Notes: generated from the sequence alone by a model not told the origin. A stretch of DNA of 64,000 nucleotides from JAJDOD01 sp039024895 (GCA_039024895.1 JBCCPJ010000017.1:1-64000), one strand, 5' to 3'. Counted from the first letter of the stretch, positions 7,844 to 16,678 are shown. Numbers and translations are program-made.

Positions 7844-9055
7844 TTACACGCGTTCAAGAATGGTGGCTGCGCCCATCCCGCTGGCGACGCACAGAGTGGC
7901 AAGGCCGGTTTCCTTGTCTTGTCGCTCCATTTCATCCAGCAGAATGCCGATTATGATCGCACCGGAAGCGCCAAGGGGATGACCCATTGCAATTGCGCCT
8001 CCGTTTACGTTGAGCTTCCCATGATCCACATCGAAGGCCTGCATGAACCGAAGCACCACAGATGAAAATGCCTCGTTCACTTCAAACAGATCGATATCAG
8101 CGATGGTCATACCGCTATCATTGAGGATCTTTTCGGTTGCTGGAACCGGGCCGGTCAGCATGATTGTCGGGTCCGTGCCAATCTTCGCAGTTGCTTTGAT
8201 CCGCGCTCTTGGCTTCAAACCGGCCGCATCGCCAAATTCTTTTGAACCTATGAGAACCGCCGCCGAGCCATCGACAATCCCCGAAGAGTTCCCGGCGTGA
8301 TGGATGTGGTTGATCTTTTCGAGATGCGGATACTTGAGCTTTGCGATCGCATCAAAGCCCGGCATAACCTCGCCTTGATCCTTAAATGCTGGCTTTAGAC
8401 TGCCAAGCGCTTGCATGTCAGTTCCCGGGCGCATGTACTCGTCTGTCGCCAATATAGGGAGGCCGTTCTGATCCTTGATCGGAACAACCGACTTCGCGAA
8501 CCGGCTATCTTGCCACGCCTCCGCCGCGCGTGCTTGGCTTGCCATGGCAAATGCATCCGCGTCGTCCCTTGAGATGCCAAACTCCGTTGCAATTATATCA
8601 GCCGAGATGCCCTGCGGGACAAAATAGGCTTTCATCGCCACCGACGGGTCTGCCGCGATTGCCGCCCCATCGCTACCCATGGGGACCCGGCTCATACATT
8701 CCACACCGCCAGCGACATAGGCATCTCCTGCACCACCTTTCACCTGATTTGCCGCGAGGTTGACCGCTTCCATGCCCGAGGCACAAAACCGATTGATTGA
8801 AAGGCCGGGCACGCTCTCATTCAGGTTTGAGGCAAGGACCGCAGTACGAGCGAGACAGCCCCCTTGTTCCTTTACCTGGGTCGCATTACCCCAAATAACA
8901 TCCTCGATTTCGCCACCGGCCAGTCCGTTCCTCTCTTGGACCGCGTTAAGCATATCGGCGCTGAGTTTGACTGGGGTCACCTCGTGCAGACTGCCGTCGC
9001 TGCGGCCTTTGCCGCGCGGGGAACGCACTGCGTCATAAATATAAGCGTCGCGCAT
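7844..9055 (-). CDS. fadA: Acetyl-CoA acyltransferase (3-ketoacyl-CoA thiolase)
   Basis: A 403-residue thiolase that cleaves 3-ketoacyl-CoA in beta-oxidation. The nucleophilic cysteine is in NRFCASGMEAV (C91). The C-terminal catalytic motifs are NEAFSSV, GGAIAMGHPLGASGA and CVASGMGAAT, so the His and second Cys are present. GAGGAG precedes the ATG at 9055. It lies in one strand-consistent block with the acyl-CoA dehydrogenase upstream and the fadB-type enzyme downstream, which together make a full oxidation cycle. Confidence 0.94.
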   Translation of the reverse strand: MRDAYIYDAVRSPRGKGRSDGSLHEVTPVKLSADMLNAVQERNGLAGGEIEDVIWGNATQVKEQGGCLARTAVLASNLNESVPGLSINRFCASGMEAVNLAANQVKGGAGDAYVAGGVECMSRVPMGSDGAAIAADPSVAMKAYFVPQGISADIIATEFGISRDDADAFAMASQARAAEAWQDSRFAKSVVPIKDQNGLPILATDEYMRPGTDMQALGSLKPAFKDQGEVMPGFDAIAKLKYPHLEKINHIHHAGNSSGIVDGSAAVLIGSKEFGDAAGLKPRARIKATAKIGTDPTIMLTGPVPATEKILNDSGMTIADIDLFEVNEAFSSVVLRFMQAFDVDHGKLNVNGGAIAMGHPLGASGAIIIGILLDEMERQDKETGLATLCVASGMGAATILERV

Positions 9056-9071
9056 GGAGCGTCTCCTCAGT

Positions 9072-9710
9072 CTAAACCTTGTCCGGATACGCAGGACGCA
9101 TCAGATCATAAGGGTGTTTCCATCCTTTCAGGTTCGCGATGCGGTCGAGCCATCGATCAATGGCAGGCCATCCAGCACGCGAGAACCCAAAAGGCTCGTC
9201 GTAGAAAAGGTACCCACAGCAGGTCAGGTCCGCATTGGTGACGCTGCGTCCGACAATCCAGTCACGCTGCGTCAGATGTGCGTCAAGGATTTCCAGAGCG
9301 GCCTTCTGCCGGCCTTCTAGAAAGGCAATGACATCCGTTGATCTATGTTTTGCCGACAAAAAGTTCTTCATAAATCGAAGAACGCCCGAGTTGCTCGACA
9401 GCTTGTGGTTGTCCCAAAGCATCCAGCGAAGGATTTCCCGTTTCTCTTCGTCCGTCTCGCCGCCGAACAAGCCAGTTTTGTCGGACAAATAGGTTTGTAT
9501 GGCGCCCGATTGGCTGATGTGCACTTTTCCGTCCACGAGTACAGGCGCCTCACCCATCGAATTCACGTCGCGCCGGAATTCTGGTCCCCGTGCGACGCCA
9601 TTGAAAAAGTCAACATGGACTGGCTCCCAGTCAAGTGGACCAAGCTCCAGGGCAAGCGCCGCCTTATAGCTGTGGCCGCTTTCGCCAAAGCAATGAAGGT
9701 GTAGGGGCAT
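9072..9710 (-). CDS. Glutathione S-transferase family protein
   Basis: A 212-residue cytosolic GST-type protein. The N-terminal thioredoxin-like domain carries GEAPVLVDGKVHISQSGAI (about 52-70), the usual glutathione-binding loop and SGAI motif. A helical C-terminal domain follows with DAHLTQRDWIVGRSVTNADL (about 151-170), including the conserved N-cap Asp region. GAGAGGA lies just before the ATG. Start-to-stop spacing to fadA is 16 bases, so it is probably cotranscribed. The substrate is unknown; detoxification of reactive acyl or enoyl intermediates would fit the context but is inference. Confidence 0.88.
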   Translation of the reverse strand: MPLHLHCFGESGHSYKAALALELGPLDWEPVHVDFFNGVARGPEFRRDVNSMGEAPVLVDGKVHISQSGAIQTYLSDKTGLFGGETDEEKREILRWMLWDNHKLSSNSGVLRFMKNFLSAKHRSTDVIAFLEGRQKAALEILDAHLTQRDWIVGRSVTNADLTCCGYLFYDEPFGFSRAGWPAIDRWLDRIANLKGWKHPYDLMRPAYPDKV

Positions 9711-9757
9711 TCTATCCTCTCAGTGCGGCGGAATGTGGGCCGCCGCAATTCCAGTTG

Positions 9758-9970
9758 TTAGCGCTTTCGGGCCTCCAGTTCTGAGTTGAACAACCGCAGA
9801 CGCGTTTGGAGGTTTTCTTGGTTTGTGACGGAATTGAAGTTTTCAAATAGGAAAGAAAGCGCTTCGCCTTCGTCCAGCCCGGCCTCGGCCGCAAATGATT
9901 TCAGACGACGATAGCCGTCTTCGGTCATTGCAACTGGAAATCGGCGGGTCAGACGAAGGCGTTTTGGCAT
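9758..9970 (-). CDS. Small basic protein of unknown function (70 residues)
   Basis: The product begins MPKRLRLTRRFPVAMTEDGY and continues RRLKSFAAEAGLDEGEALSF, then FENFNSVTNQENLQTRLRLF. The first half, a strand followed by helix-turn-helix-like spacing, resembles ribbon-helix-helix DNA-binding proteins. This is inference from a short sequence. It sits 30 bases downstream of the acyl-CoA dehydrogenase gene and 47 bases before the GST gene on the same strand. It may be a regulator or a small accessory protein. Confidence 0.65.
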   Translation of the reverse strand: MPKRLRLTRRFPVAMTEDGYRRLKSFAAEAGLDEGEALSFLFENFNSVTNQENLQTRLRLFNSELEARKR

Positions 9971-10000
9971 TTTTTGGTCCCTATTTGTCCTTCAACGACC

Positions 10001-11779
10001 CTAGAAGTTTGCCGCGTCCAGGGCCATGACGGGCTCTGCGCCGGATTGAATGCGCGCAAGATGCGTCGCGGTCATCGGCAGTTGGCGGGCCATGTAATAC
10101 CGACCGGTTGCAATCTTGGTTTCGTAAAACTCAGTGTCCGATGCACCGTTATCCAGCGCTTCGAAAGCGGCCTTTGCCATTTCTGCCCACATTAGACCAA
10201 CGACGGTATGGCCAAAAAGATGCATGAAATCATAGCTGCCTGAGAGAGCGTTCAGCGGGTTCTTCATGCCTTCTTGCATGAAGTACATACCAGCCGCTTG
10301 AAGGTCCTTCGAAGCCGCCTTGAGCGGAACCAGGAAGCCGTCTTTCAATGCTTCATTGGCTTCATTTTCCTTGATGAATGACTTCACAAGTTCAAAGAAC
10401 GCCATGATGCCCTTCCCGCCATTCGCGGGCAGCTTACGTCCGACGAGGTCAAGGGACTGAATACCATTCGTGCCTTCGTAGATCATCGCGATCCGCGCAT
10501 CACGGACGAATTGCTCCAGACCCCACTCTTTGGTGAAACCCGAACCGCCGAGCGTCTGTTGCGCCAGTACTGTCGTCTCAAAACCCTTGTCCGTGAGGAA
10601 TCCCTTCATCACAGGGATCAAAAGTGAGATCATTTCTTCCGCATCACTGTCGTTTAAGCGATGCGATCTGTCGATCATCTGCGCGCCCCAGTAAACCAGT
10701 GCGCGTCCGCCTTCCGTCATGGACTTTTGATCCATCAGGTTTCTGCGGACATCCGGATGCACAATGATTGGATCTGCTGGACCATCCGGGTTCTTTGTCC
10801 CGGTTACGTCGCGCCCTTGCAAACGGTCTTTGGCGAACCCGAGTGCGTTCTGGTACGCGACTTCGCCTTGTGTATAGCCTTGAAGTGCAACAGAAAGACG
10901 CGCTTCATTCATCATCGTGAACATGGCGCGCATGCCTTTGTGAAGATCGCCGACAAGCCAGCCTATAGCGCCGTCGTAATTCATCACACAGGTGGCATTT
11001 CCGTGGATACCCATTTTCTCCTCGAGGCCACCACAGGAAAGGCTGTTGCGTTCGCCAAGCGATCCGTCCTCATTTACCAGGAACTTCGGAACAACAAAAA
11101 GACTGACGCCTTTAATCCCGTCGGGTGCGTCGGGTGTTTTGGCAAGAACTAGGTGAACGATGTTCTCAACAAGATCATTTTCTCCGCCCGATATCCAAAT
11201 CTTCTGACCGGATATCTTGTAACTTCCATCGTCTTGACGCTCAGCCTTGGTGCGCATCAGGCCCAGATCAGTGCCGCAATGGGGCTCTGTTAGGTTCATG
11301 GTTCCAGACCACCGACCTTCGAAGATTGGTGGTAAGTATGTCTGTTTCTGGTCGTCAGACCCATGCACGGCCAAAGCGGATGCCGCGCCGTGCGACAGCC
11401 CCACATACATCTGGAAAGCCATATTGGCCGACGAAAAGAGTTCGCCTGTCGCTGTGTTTATGAGGTAAGGCATGCCCTGCCCGCCGAAATCCGGCGAAGC
11501 GTCGAGACCCATCCACCCGCCGTTCGCCATCTCGTCCCATGCTTCTTTGAAGCCGGTTGGCGTTCGGACAACACCGTTTTCGAGTTTGCATCCTTCGGTG
11601 TCCCCGACGGAGTTCAGAGGTTGCAAAACGTTTGCAGCAATCTTTCCAGCTTCCTCAAGGATTGCTGCAGTGAAATCACGGTCGAGTTCGTCGTATCCGG
11701 GAATGTCGCTATTGCTAATCTTGAACACGTCATGCAGCAGGAACTGTTGGTCTTTTACCGGAGGGGTGTAGGTGGGCAT
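10001..11779 (-). CDS. Long acyl-CoA dehydrogenase, DmdC-like
   Basis: A 592-residue FAD flavoenzyme that oxidises an acyl-CoA to the 2-enoyl-CoA. The order is an N-terminal helical domain, the FAD-contacting MNLTEPHCGTDLG (161-173) and KIWISGGEND (193-202), then the catalytic base in AMIYEGTNGIQ (Glu435) and a long helical C-terminal extension. The length and the Glu position match what I recall for methylmercaptopropionyl-CoA dehydrogenase DmdC, but that branch also contains ordinary fatty acyl-CoA dehydrogenases. With fadA and fadB beside it and no other dmd gene, a general beta-oxidation role is at least as likely. Confidence 0.9.
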   Translation of the reverse strand: MPTYTPPVKDQQFLLHDVFKISNSDIPGYDELDRDFTAAILEEAGKIAANVLQPLNSVGDTEGCKLENGVVRTPTGFKEAWDEMANGGWMGLDASPDFGGQGMPYLINTATGELFSSANMAFQMYVGLSHGAASALAVHGSDDQKQTYLPPIFEGRWSGTMNLTEPHCGTDLGLMRTKAERQDDGSYKISGQKIWISGGENDLVENIVHLVLAKTPDAPDGIKGVSLFVVPKFLVNEDGSLGERNSLSCGGLEEKMGIHGNATCVMNYDGAIGWLVGDLHKGMRAMFTMMNEARLSVALQGYTQGEVAYQNALGFAKDRLQGRDVTGTKNPDGPADPIIVHPDVRRNLMDQKSMTEGGRALVYWGAQMIDRSHRLNDSDAEEMISLLIPVMKGFLTDKGFETTVLAQQTLGGSGFTKEWGLEQFVRDARIAMIYEGTNGIQSLDLVGRKLPANGGKGIMAFFELVKSFIKENEANEALKDGFLVPLKAASKDLQAAGMYFMQEGMKNPLNALSGSYDFMHLFGHTVVGLMWAEMAKAAFEALDNGASDTEFYETKIATGRYYMARQLPMTATHLARIQSGAEPVMALDAANF

Positions 11780-11800
11780 AGGTCTCTCCCTTGGGTCGAT

Positions 11801-12196
11801 TTATACTGCAGCGACCTCTTGGGGTTCCGCCAAAAGTTTGGCTCCCCAATCGAGGCTGGCCTTTAGGTCGCTGATAATTTCTTCTAGTTCGGCTCGGCGC
11901 GCTTCGAGGTCCGCAAGTCTCTCAAGACCCAATTCGTAGGCGCGCTGCATTTGCGTGCGGTTTTCACGCGTTGGGTCGTAAAGGTCCAGGAGTTGCCGGA
12001 TATCCTCGAGGCTGAATCCAAAGCGCTTACCCCTCAAAATGAGCTTAAGCCGTGCGCGATCTCGCCGCGTGAACAGCCGTCTTGTGCCCCGCCTTTCGGG
12101 GAACAATAATTCCTTTGCTTCGTAAAACCGAAGTGTGCGCGGCGTCACGTCGAAAGCCTCGCACATTTCACGGATCGTCATATACGTCTCGGTCAT
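11801..12196 (-). CDS. MerR-family transcriptional regulator (first of two, LiuR-like)
   Basis: A 131-residue regulator. The N terminus is a MerR winged helix: MTIREMCEAFDVTPRTLRFY (about 6-25), then the basic LFTRRDRARLKLILRGKRFG segment and a long C-terminal coiled coil (about 80-120). There are no metal-binding cysteines at the C terminus, as in acyl-CoA-responsive members. It starts 22 bases upstream of the acyl-CoA dehydrogenase and probably controls the beta-oxidation genes. ATG 12196 has GGAGA upstream; an in-frame start at 12256 looks too long. A palindrome at 12264-12283 is the likely operator. Confidence 0.9.
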   Translation of the reverse strand: MTETYMTIREMCEAFDVTPRTLRFYEAKELLFPERRGTRRLFTRRDRARLKLILRGKRFGFSLEDIRQLLDLYDPTRENRTQMQRAYELGLERLADLEARRAELEEIISDLKASLDWGAKLLAEPQEVAAV

Positions 12197-12263
12197 GAGA
12201 AAAGTCTCCGTTTCATTAAGAGCGCCGTACATGAGTGGCCTTACTAGTTGGTTCAATAATGCA

Positions 12264-12283
12264 TTACGTTTACGTCAACGTAA
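12264..12283. promoter_or_regulatory. 20-base palindrome, candidate MerR/LiuR-type operator
   Basis: The arms TTACGTT (12264-12270) and AACGTAA (12277-12283) are perfect reverse complements. The centre TACGTC extends the symmetry, leaving one mismatched pair in 20 bases. It lies 68 bases upstream of the first MerR start, between the two MerR genes. The ACGT-rich form resembles sites described for LiuR, the MerR-family regulator of branched-chain and fatty acid degradation. Which of the two regulators binds is not known. Confidence 0.6.
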
Positions 12284-12375
12284 CGCCGCGTCAAAGCGCT
12301 TTGGGCGCAAGTTTTGTCTTCGCAACGCAACGTCACGGGTAACTTTACTATGTGGTAAATAACTTTGGGGAAGGA

Positions 12376-12750
12376 TCAGGCCTTATCCAGGCTGTCAGCT
12401 ACCCCGTCGCGCATCTTGGAAAGGTCTTGAATCGTTTCTTCAAGCTGCGCCCTTTCTTGGGTCAAAGCCTCAAGCTGTCGATTCGCAAGTCGCAAAAACT
12501 CGCGATATTGAGGTTCGGTTCCTTCCTTTTCGTAGATTTCAAGCCACTGGCGGATTTCCTCCAACGAGAACCCCCATCTTCTACCGCGCAGTATCAGCGT
12601 CATTCGCGCGATTTCGCTGGGCCGATAGAAACGGCTCCGCCCGTCCTTCTCAGGAAAGAGCAGTTCAATGTACTCGTAGTACCGAAGTGTGCGAGGTGTC
12701 ACATCGAACCGTGCGCACATTTCTTTGAACGTCAGACGTTCCTCGCTCAT
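12376..12750 (-). CDS. MerR-family transcriptional regulator (second of two)
   Basis: A 124-residue paralogue of the neighbouring regulator. Both share CxxFDVTPRTLR(F/Y)YE, the LFPE turn, and ILRG(K/R)R(F/W)GFSLE(D/E)IRQ. The C-terminal 40 residues form a coiled coil for dimerisation. It lies upstream on the same strand, with a 180-base gap that contains the palindrome at 12264. It is divergent from the thioesterase/MATE genes (87 bases between starts), so it could control either side. Confidence 0.9.
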   Translation of the reverse strand: MSEERLTFKEMCARFDVTPRTLRYYEYIELLFPEKDGRSRFYRPSEIARMTLILRGRRWGFSLEEIRQWLEIYEKEGTEPQYREFLRLANRQLEALTQERAQLEETIQDLSKMRDGVADSLDKA

Positions 12751-12837
12751 GCGAACCTCCCTAAAACGATGCTAGACCTTGATGCAGATAGGATCAATTG
12801 TCTTGCGCCTTTGTCCGGAGTGGGAAACAAGCACGAC

Positions 12838-13275
12838 ATGGCGCATGATACACCTTCGCGGCGCGAACTTGCGCGCCAGTTCATCGAGGCTTTGCCCCAC
12901 TGCAAGGCGCTTGGAATGACGGTCAAGGATGTGGGTGACGGTGTAGCAACCATGTCGATGCCCTATTCAGAGAAACTAATCGGGGACCCGTTGACTGGTG
13001 TAATTCACGGCGGCGCCGTCTCCGCCTTGATGGATACGTGTGGCGGTACAGCAGTGATGGCACACCCCACGGGGCCCGCAACGACAGCAACTCTTGATAT
13101 GCGGATTGACTACATGCGCGCTGCCACGCCGATGCAAACAATAACGACGACTGCCATCTGCTATCATATGACACGAAGTGTTGCGTTTGTACGAGCAACC
13201 GCCCATGACGGTGACCCGGATGACCCAGTAGCGACTGCAACAGGCGCCTTCACTGTAACGGGGCTCACGAAATGA
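12838..13275 (+). CDS. PaaI-family hotdog thioesterase (first of two)
   Basis: A 145-residue single hotdog-fold protein that should hydrolyse acyl-CoA thioesters. The conserved core is GVIHGGAVSALMDTCGGTAV (about 56-75), with the HGG turn and the catalytic-position Asp. I start at ATG 12838, which gives a normal family length; a GTG at 12820 is possible. A longer in-frame extension to 12352 lies opposite the second MerR gene and is rejected. The gene overlaps the second thioesterase by ATGA. Confidence 0.88.
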   Translation: MAHDTPSRRELARQFIEALPHCKALGMTVKDVGDGVATMSMPYSEKLIGDPLTGVIHGGAVSALMDTCGGTAVMAHPTGPATTATLDMRIDYMRAATPMQTITTTAICYHMTRSVAFVRATAHDGDPDDPVATATGAFTVTGLTK

Positions 13276-13778
13276 AACAGAAGGCGCCAGAGCCAGTGCA
13301 AGTCGTTAAGCACCGACGCGATGCTGCGCTGCGTGCGCTTGTCGAAGGGATCCCATATGTTCAGTTTTTGAACATTCGCTTTGAACGCCATGGCGATGAA
13401 CTGACCTCTATTCTTGGATATCACGACGCGCTGATCGGAAATCCGGCTATTCCCGCCCTTCATGGAGGCGTCACAGCCGCTTTCTTAGAAACAGCAGCTT
13501 TGATCGAGCTAGAATGGCAATTGCTTTGGGACGAAATCGAAAGTGGTCGTGTCGATCCTGATGATCTTCAGTCCCATAAGTTGCCTCGCGTCCCCAAGAC
13601 AATTGATTACACCGTTGACTATCTGCGCTCTGGATTGCCACGCGATGCCTATGCGCGCGCGCGTGTGAACAGATCAGGGAGGCGCTATGCCTCTGTACAT
13701 GTTGAAGCTTGGCAAGACAATCGCGCGCGTCCCTTTGCACAAGGCACCGGTCATTTCCTGATGCCGGTTTTAGAGTGA
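13272..13778 (+). CDS. PaaI-family hotdog thioesterase (second of two)
   Basis: A 168-residue paralogue, more diverged. The hotdog core reads PALHGGVTAAFLETAALIEL (about 62-81), with Glu at the catalytic position. A VPKTIDYTVDYLRSG segment corresponds to the strand that contacts the substrate. It overlaps the first thioesterase by ATGA and the MATE gene by GTGA, so the three form one translationally coupled unit. Substrates are unknown. The location beside the acyl-CoA degradation block suggests release of CoA from intermediates; that is inference. Confidence 0.87.
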   Translation: MKQKAPEPVQVVKHRRDAALRALVEGIPYVQFLNIRFERHGDELTSILGYHDALIGNPAIPALHGGVTAAFLETAALIELEWQLLWDEIESGRVDPDDLQSHKLPRVPKTIDYTVDYLRSGLPRDAYARARVNRSGRRYASVHVEAWQDNRARPFAQGTGHFLMPVLE

Positions 13779-15103
13779 GCGGCAAAAGCGAGATCGACCA
13801 TCGTCGGGTTCTTCGAATTGCAGTCCCGATTGTTCTTTCAAATGTGACTGTTCCCCTACTTGGCTTGGTAGACACAGCAGTTGTCGGTCAAATTGGTGAC
13901 CCGGCGCCCATCGGTGCGGTTGCCATCGGTGCCGTGATCCTTTCAGCAGTATACTGGCTCTTCGGTTTTCTTCGTATGGGAACAACAGGGCTTGCCAGTC
14001 AGGCTTTGGGCGCAAAAGATCAAAGTGAGGCGGACGCGCTCCTATCGCGCGTACTACTGATCGGCATCGGTGCGGGTGTTATAATTGTCTCTCTGCAATG
14101 GGCGATTGTGCCGGTCGCGTTCATGCTTTCGCCAGCCTCTTCAGAGGTTGAAGCACTCGCACGCCAATACATGCAGATACGGATTTGGTCAGCACCCGCA
14201 GCGATTGCCTTGTTTGGCATAACAGGCTGGCTGATCGCAGCAGAACGGACAAAGGCAATCCTCATTCTTCAGGTCTGGATGAACAGCCTGAACATGACAC
14301 TGAACTTTCTGCTTGTTCTTGGCCTCGGCATGGGCGTTGACGGGGTTGCCTGGGCGTCTTTCGTGTCCGAGTGGAGCGGATTTGTCCTGGGGCTCTGGTT
14401 CTGTCGCGACGTGTTTGCGCGCGCTTACTGGACGGACAAAGCGCGTATCTTGGATCGCGCCCGTATGCGTCTCATGGCGAGCGTCAATCGGGATATCTTA
14501 CTGCGGTCGCTGTTCATAGAGGCCATCTTTCTGTCCTTTGTGTTCTTTAGCGCCGCAACCGGCGACGTGGCTTTGGCTGCCAACCAAATTTTGCTGCAGT
14601 TTCTACACTTCATGGCCTACGCTCTGGATGGCTTTGCGTTTGCGGCTGAAACCCTGGTCGGAACCGCCATGGGAGCGCGAGATCGACTTAGGTTACGAAG
14701 AGCAGCGCTTCTTACAACCGCCTGGAGCACGATCATTGTAGTTGTTCTTGCGTTCGCTATCGCACTCGGCGGCGGATGGATCATAGACGTCATGACAACC
14801 TCAACGGAGGTTCGTGCAGTTGCACGCGTTTACCTTCCATGGATGGTTTTGGCACCGCTCCTTGGTCTCGGTGCTTGGATGCTTGATGGCATATTCATTG
14901 GCGCTACGCGAACAGCAGACATGCGGAACATGATGGCCCTATCTTGTGCCGTTTATTTTGTTGCAGTTTGGCTCCTCGTGCCTTCCCTCGGGAATCACGG
15001 TCTATGGGCAGCAATGATGATTTCGTTTGTCGCGCGAACGCTGACCTTGGGCTTGCGCTACCCCGCGCTGGAGCGCGCCGCCGATAGACCGGTTATGCAG
15101 TAA
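13775..15103 (+). CDS. MATE-family efflux transporter (DinF-like)
   Basis: A 442-residue inner membrane protein with about twelve helices in two homologous halves, each opening with the MATE pattern (PIVLSNVTVPLLGLVDTAVV near 17-36; LAANQILLQFLHFMAYALDG later). MATE proteins export organic cations or metabolites using Na+ or H+ gradients. I place the start at GTG 13775, overlapping the thioesterase stop as GTGA, because an upstream in-frame ATG at 13709 lies deep inside the preceding gene. Confidence 0.88.
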   Translation: MSGKSEIDHRRVLRIAVPIVLSNVTVPLLGLVDTAVVGQIGDPAPIGAVAIGAVILSAVYWLFGFLRMGTTGLASQALGAKDQSEADALLSRVLLIGIGAGVIIVSLQWAIVPVAFMLSPASSEVEALARQYMQIRIWSAPAAIALFGITGWLIAAERTKAILILQVWMNSLNMTLNFLLVLGLGMGVDGVAWASFVSEWSGFVLGLWFCRDVFARAYWTDKARILDRARMRLMASVNRDILLRSLFIEAIFLSFVFFSAATGDVALAANQILLQFLHFMAYALDGFAFAAETLVGTAMGARDRLRLRRAALLTTAWSTIIVVVLAFAIALGGGWIIDVMTTSTEVRAVARVYLPWMVLAPLLGLGAWMLDGIFIGATRTADMRNMMALSCAVYFVAVWLLVPSLGNHGLWAAMMISFVARTLTLGLRYPALERAADRPVMQ

Positions 15104-15212
15104 CGCGTGAAGGCCGGCCATGGCCTGAGCAATGCACGATTAGCACTACGTGAGGCAAAACTGCATCGAACTTTTTGGCGCCATACGGAGAAGTTGTCGG
15201 TTGTGTTGCCTC

Positions 15213-16247
15213 TTACAACCAGCTGTCCACGTCTGTTCCAACAGCTTCAGCTACGTTTTCGAAGCCGTCCCGCGCAAGCATCTCATCAAGACCACGGGCA
15301 ATTCTGTGCGCGAGGGATAAACCGGAAAAAACCATGGCAGTATATAGCTGAACAGCAGATGCCCCGGCTTTCAACTTAGCGTAGGCATCGGCGGCGGACG
15401 CCACGCCGCCCACGCCAATAAGTGGCAATGCGCCACCTGTTTCCTTATAAAGTCGCGCCAGAACGCGCGTGGAAGGTACGAATAACGGGCGGCCAGACAA
15501 GCCACCCTTTTCGTTACGTCGGCGGCTGGTCAGCCCGTCGCGCGATAGTGTTGTATTTGTTGCAATGATACCGGCCACGCCGCTATTGATTGCGATCTCC
15601 GCAATCTCCGCAATCTCTTGGTCGCTAAGGTCCGGTGCAATCTTCAAAAACACCGGCGTCTTGCCGCTTTCTGAGATGACGTTCTGCAAAAGTGCGCGGA
15701 GGACGTCTGCGCCTTGCAGGTCTCGCAGTTTTTCGGTGTTTGGTGATGAAACATTGACCGTCGCAAAGTCGATTAACGTGCGAGTTACGCGCATAACTTC
15801 CGCAAAATCTACGGCACGCTCCTTGCTGTCTTTGTTTGCTCCAATATTCAAACCAACGGGTATCCCCTCGGGCCGATTTGCCAGCCGGTCTGCGATTGTC
15901 TCGACACCATCATTGTTGAAACCAAACCTATTGATCGCGGCCCGATCTCGGACCAGGCGAAACAGGCGTGGGCGTGGATTACCCGGTTGCGCAAACGGCG
16001 TAGCGGCACCGACTTCGAGGAAACCAAAGCCGGCGCGCATTAGATAGGGCAGCGCCGTCGCGTTTTTGTCAAATCCGGCCGCGAGACCCACCGGATTGGA
16101 TAGCTTTATCCCAGCCACTACCGTCTCCAACCGCGGCGAGTGTACTGGACCCGGAAGCGGCGCAAAGGGAAGAGCACGCAATGCAAGGCCATGTGCGCGC
16201 TCCGGGTCCATACCGCGCAACGCAGTCAGCGCAAGCCGCTCAATCAA
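15213..16247 (-). CDS. pyrD: Dihydroorotate dehydrogenase (quinone), class 2
   Basis: A 344-residue FMN enzyme oxidising dihydroorotate to orotate with quinone, at the inner membrane. Class 2 features are the N-terminal amphipathic segment (LALTALRGMDPERAHGLALR), NPVGLAAGFDKNA, the NRFGFNNDG motif, the catalytic Ser in NVSSPNTEKLR and GVGGVASAADAY for phosphate binding. It overlaps the preceding DUF952 gene by ATGA. It is unlinked to pyrB at 28873-29835. Confidence 0.95.
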   Translation of the reverse strand: MIERLALTALRGMDPERAHGLALRALPFAPLPGPVHSPRLETVVAGIKLSNPVGLAAGFDKNATALPYLMRAGFGFLEVGAATPFAQPGNPRPRLFRLVRDRAAINRFGFNNDGVETIADRLANRPEGIPVGLNIGANKDSKERAVDFAEVMRVTRTLIDFATVNVSSPNTEKLRDLQGADVLRALLQNVISESGKTPVFLKIAPDLSDQEIAEIAEIAINSGVAGIIATNTTLSRDGLTSRRRNEKGGLSGRPLFVPSTRVLARLYKETGGALPLIGVGGVASAADAYAKLKAGASAVQLYTAMVFSGLSLAHRIARGLDEMLARDGFENVAEAVGTDVDSWL

Positions 16248-16585
16248 GGCTGTAGACCCGTAAAGTCATGATGACCATTTCGAAGCGGCAGATCGTATGC
16301 CGCGGCAACGTCCTGTAGCCGCAGTGTGCCGTAAAAATGCGGAAACAGCGCGCCACCCCGGGATGGTTCCCATTTCAAGGCTGCCCCTAGAGCTTCACTG
16401 TCTATGGTCAGGAGCTTCAGTCCAAGTTCACCTACAAAATGCTTCGAGGCGGTTTCCTCAACTTGATCTGCGGTCGACAGATGGATGTAGCCATCCTGGA
16501 TATCTATCGGTGCGCCGCGCGTTTCAGACTTGCTGACAAATTCAGCATACTCGTCCGCACGAAAGATTTTGTAAATTACTGGCAT
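16244..16585 (-). CDS. DUF952 family protein
   Basis: A 113-residue protein with the DUF952 pattern: VIYKI at the N terminus, DGYIHLSTADQVEETASKHF (about 32-51), LKWEPSRGGALFPHFYG and DLPLRNGHHDF at the end. The family's function is unknown; a fold related to ADP-ribosyl-binding proteins has been proposed. It precedes pyrD with a 4-base overlap. ATG 16585 gives the normal family length; an in-frame extension upstream to 16663 has no family similarity. Confidence 0.85.
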   Translation of the reverse strand: MPVIYKIFRADEYAEFVSKSETRGAPIDIQDGYIHLSTADQVEETASKHFVGELGLKLLTIDSEALGAALKWEPSRGGALFPHFYGTLRLQDVAAAYDLPLRNGHHDFTGLQP

Positions 16586-16678
16586 CGGAGGCTTCCCGGC
16601 GATTGCAGCCACCCTTTTGACACCTCCGGGAGATAGGGGCAATCTGAAGCCAGCGTATTCCACAGGGGGATCACCGAG

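Noticed and set aside
12352..12837. Long N-terminal extension of the first thioesterase
   Set aside because: It lies entirely opposite the second MerR gene, which has a clear family match; the hotdog domain is complete from 12838.
15111..15126. AGGCC/GGCCT hairpin between the MATE gene and pyrD
   Set aside because: A five-pair stem in GC-rich DNA without a T-run is likely chance.
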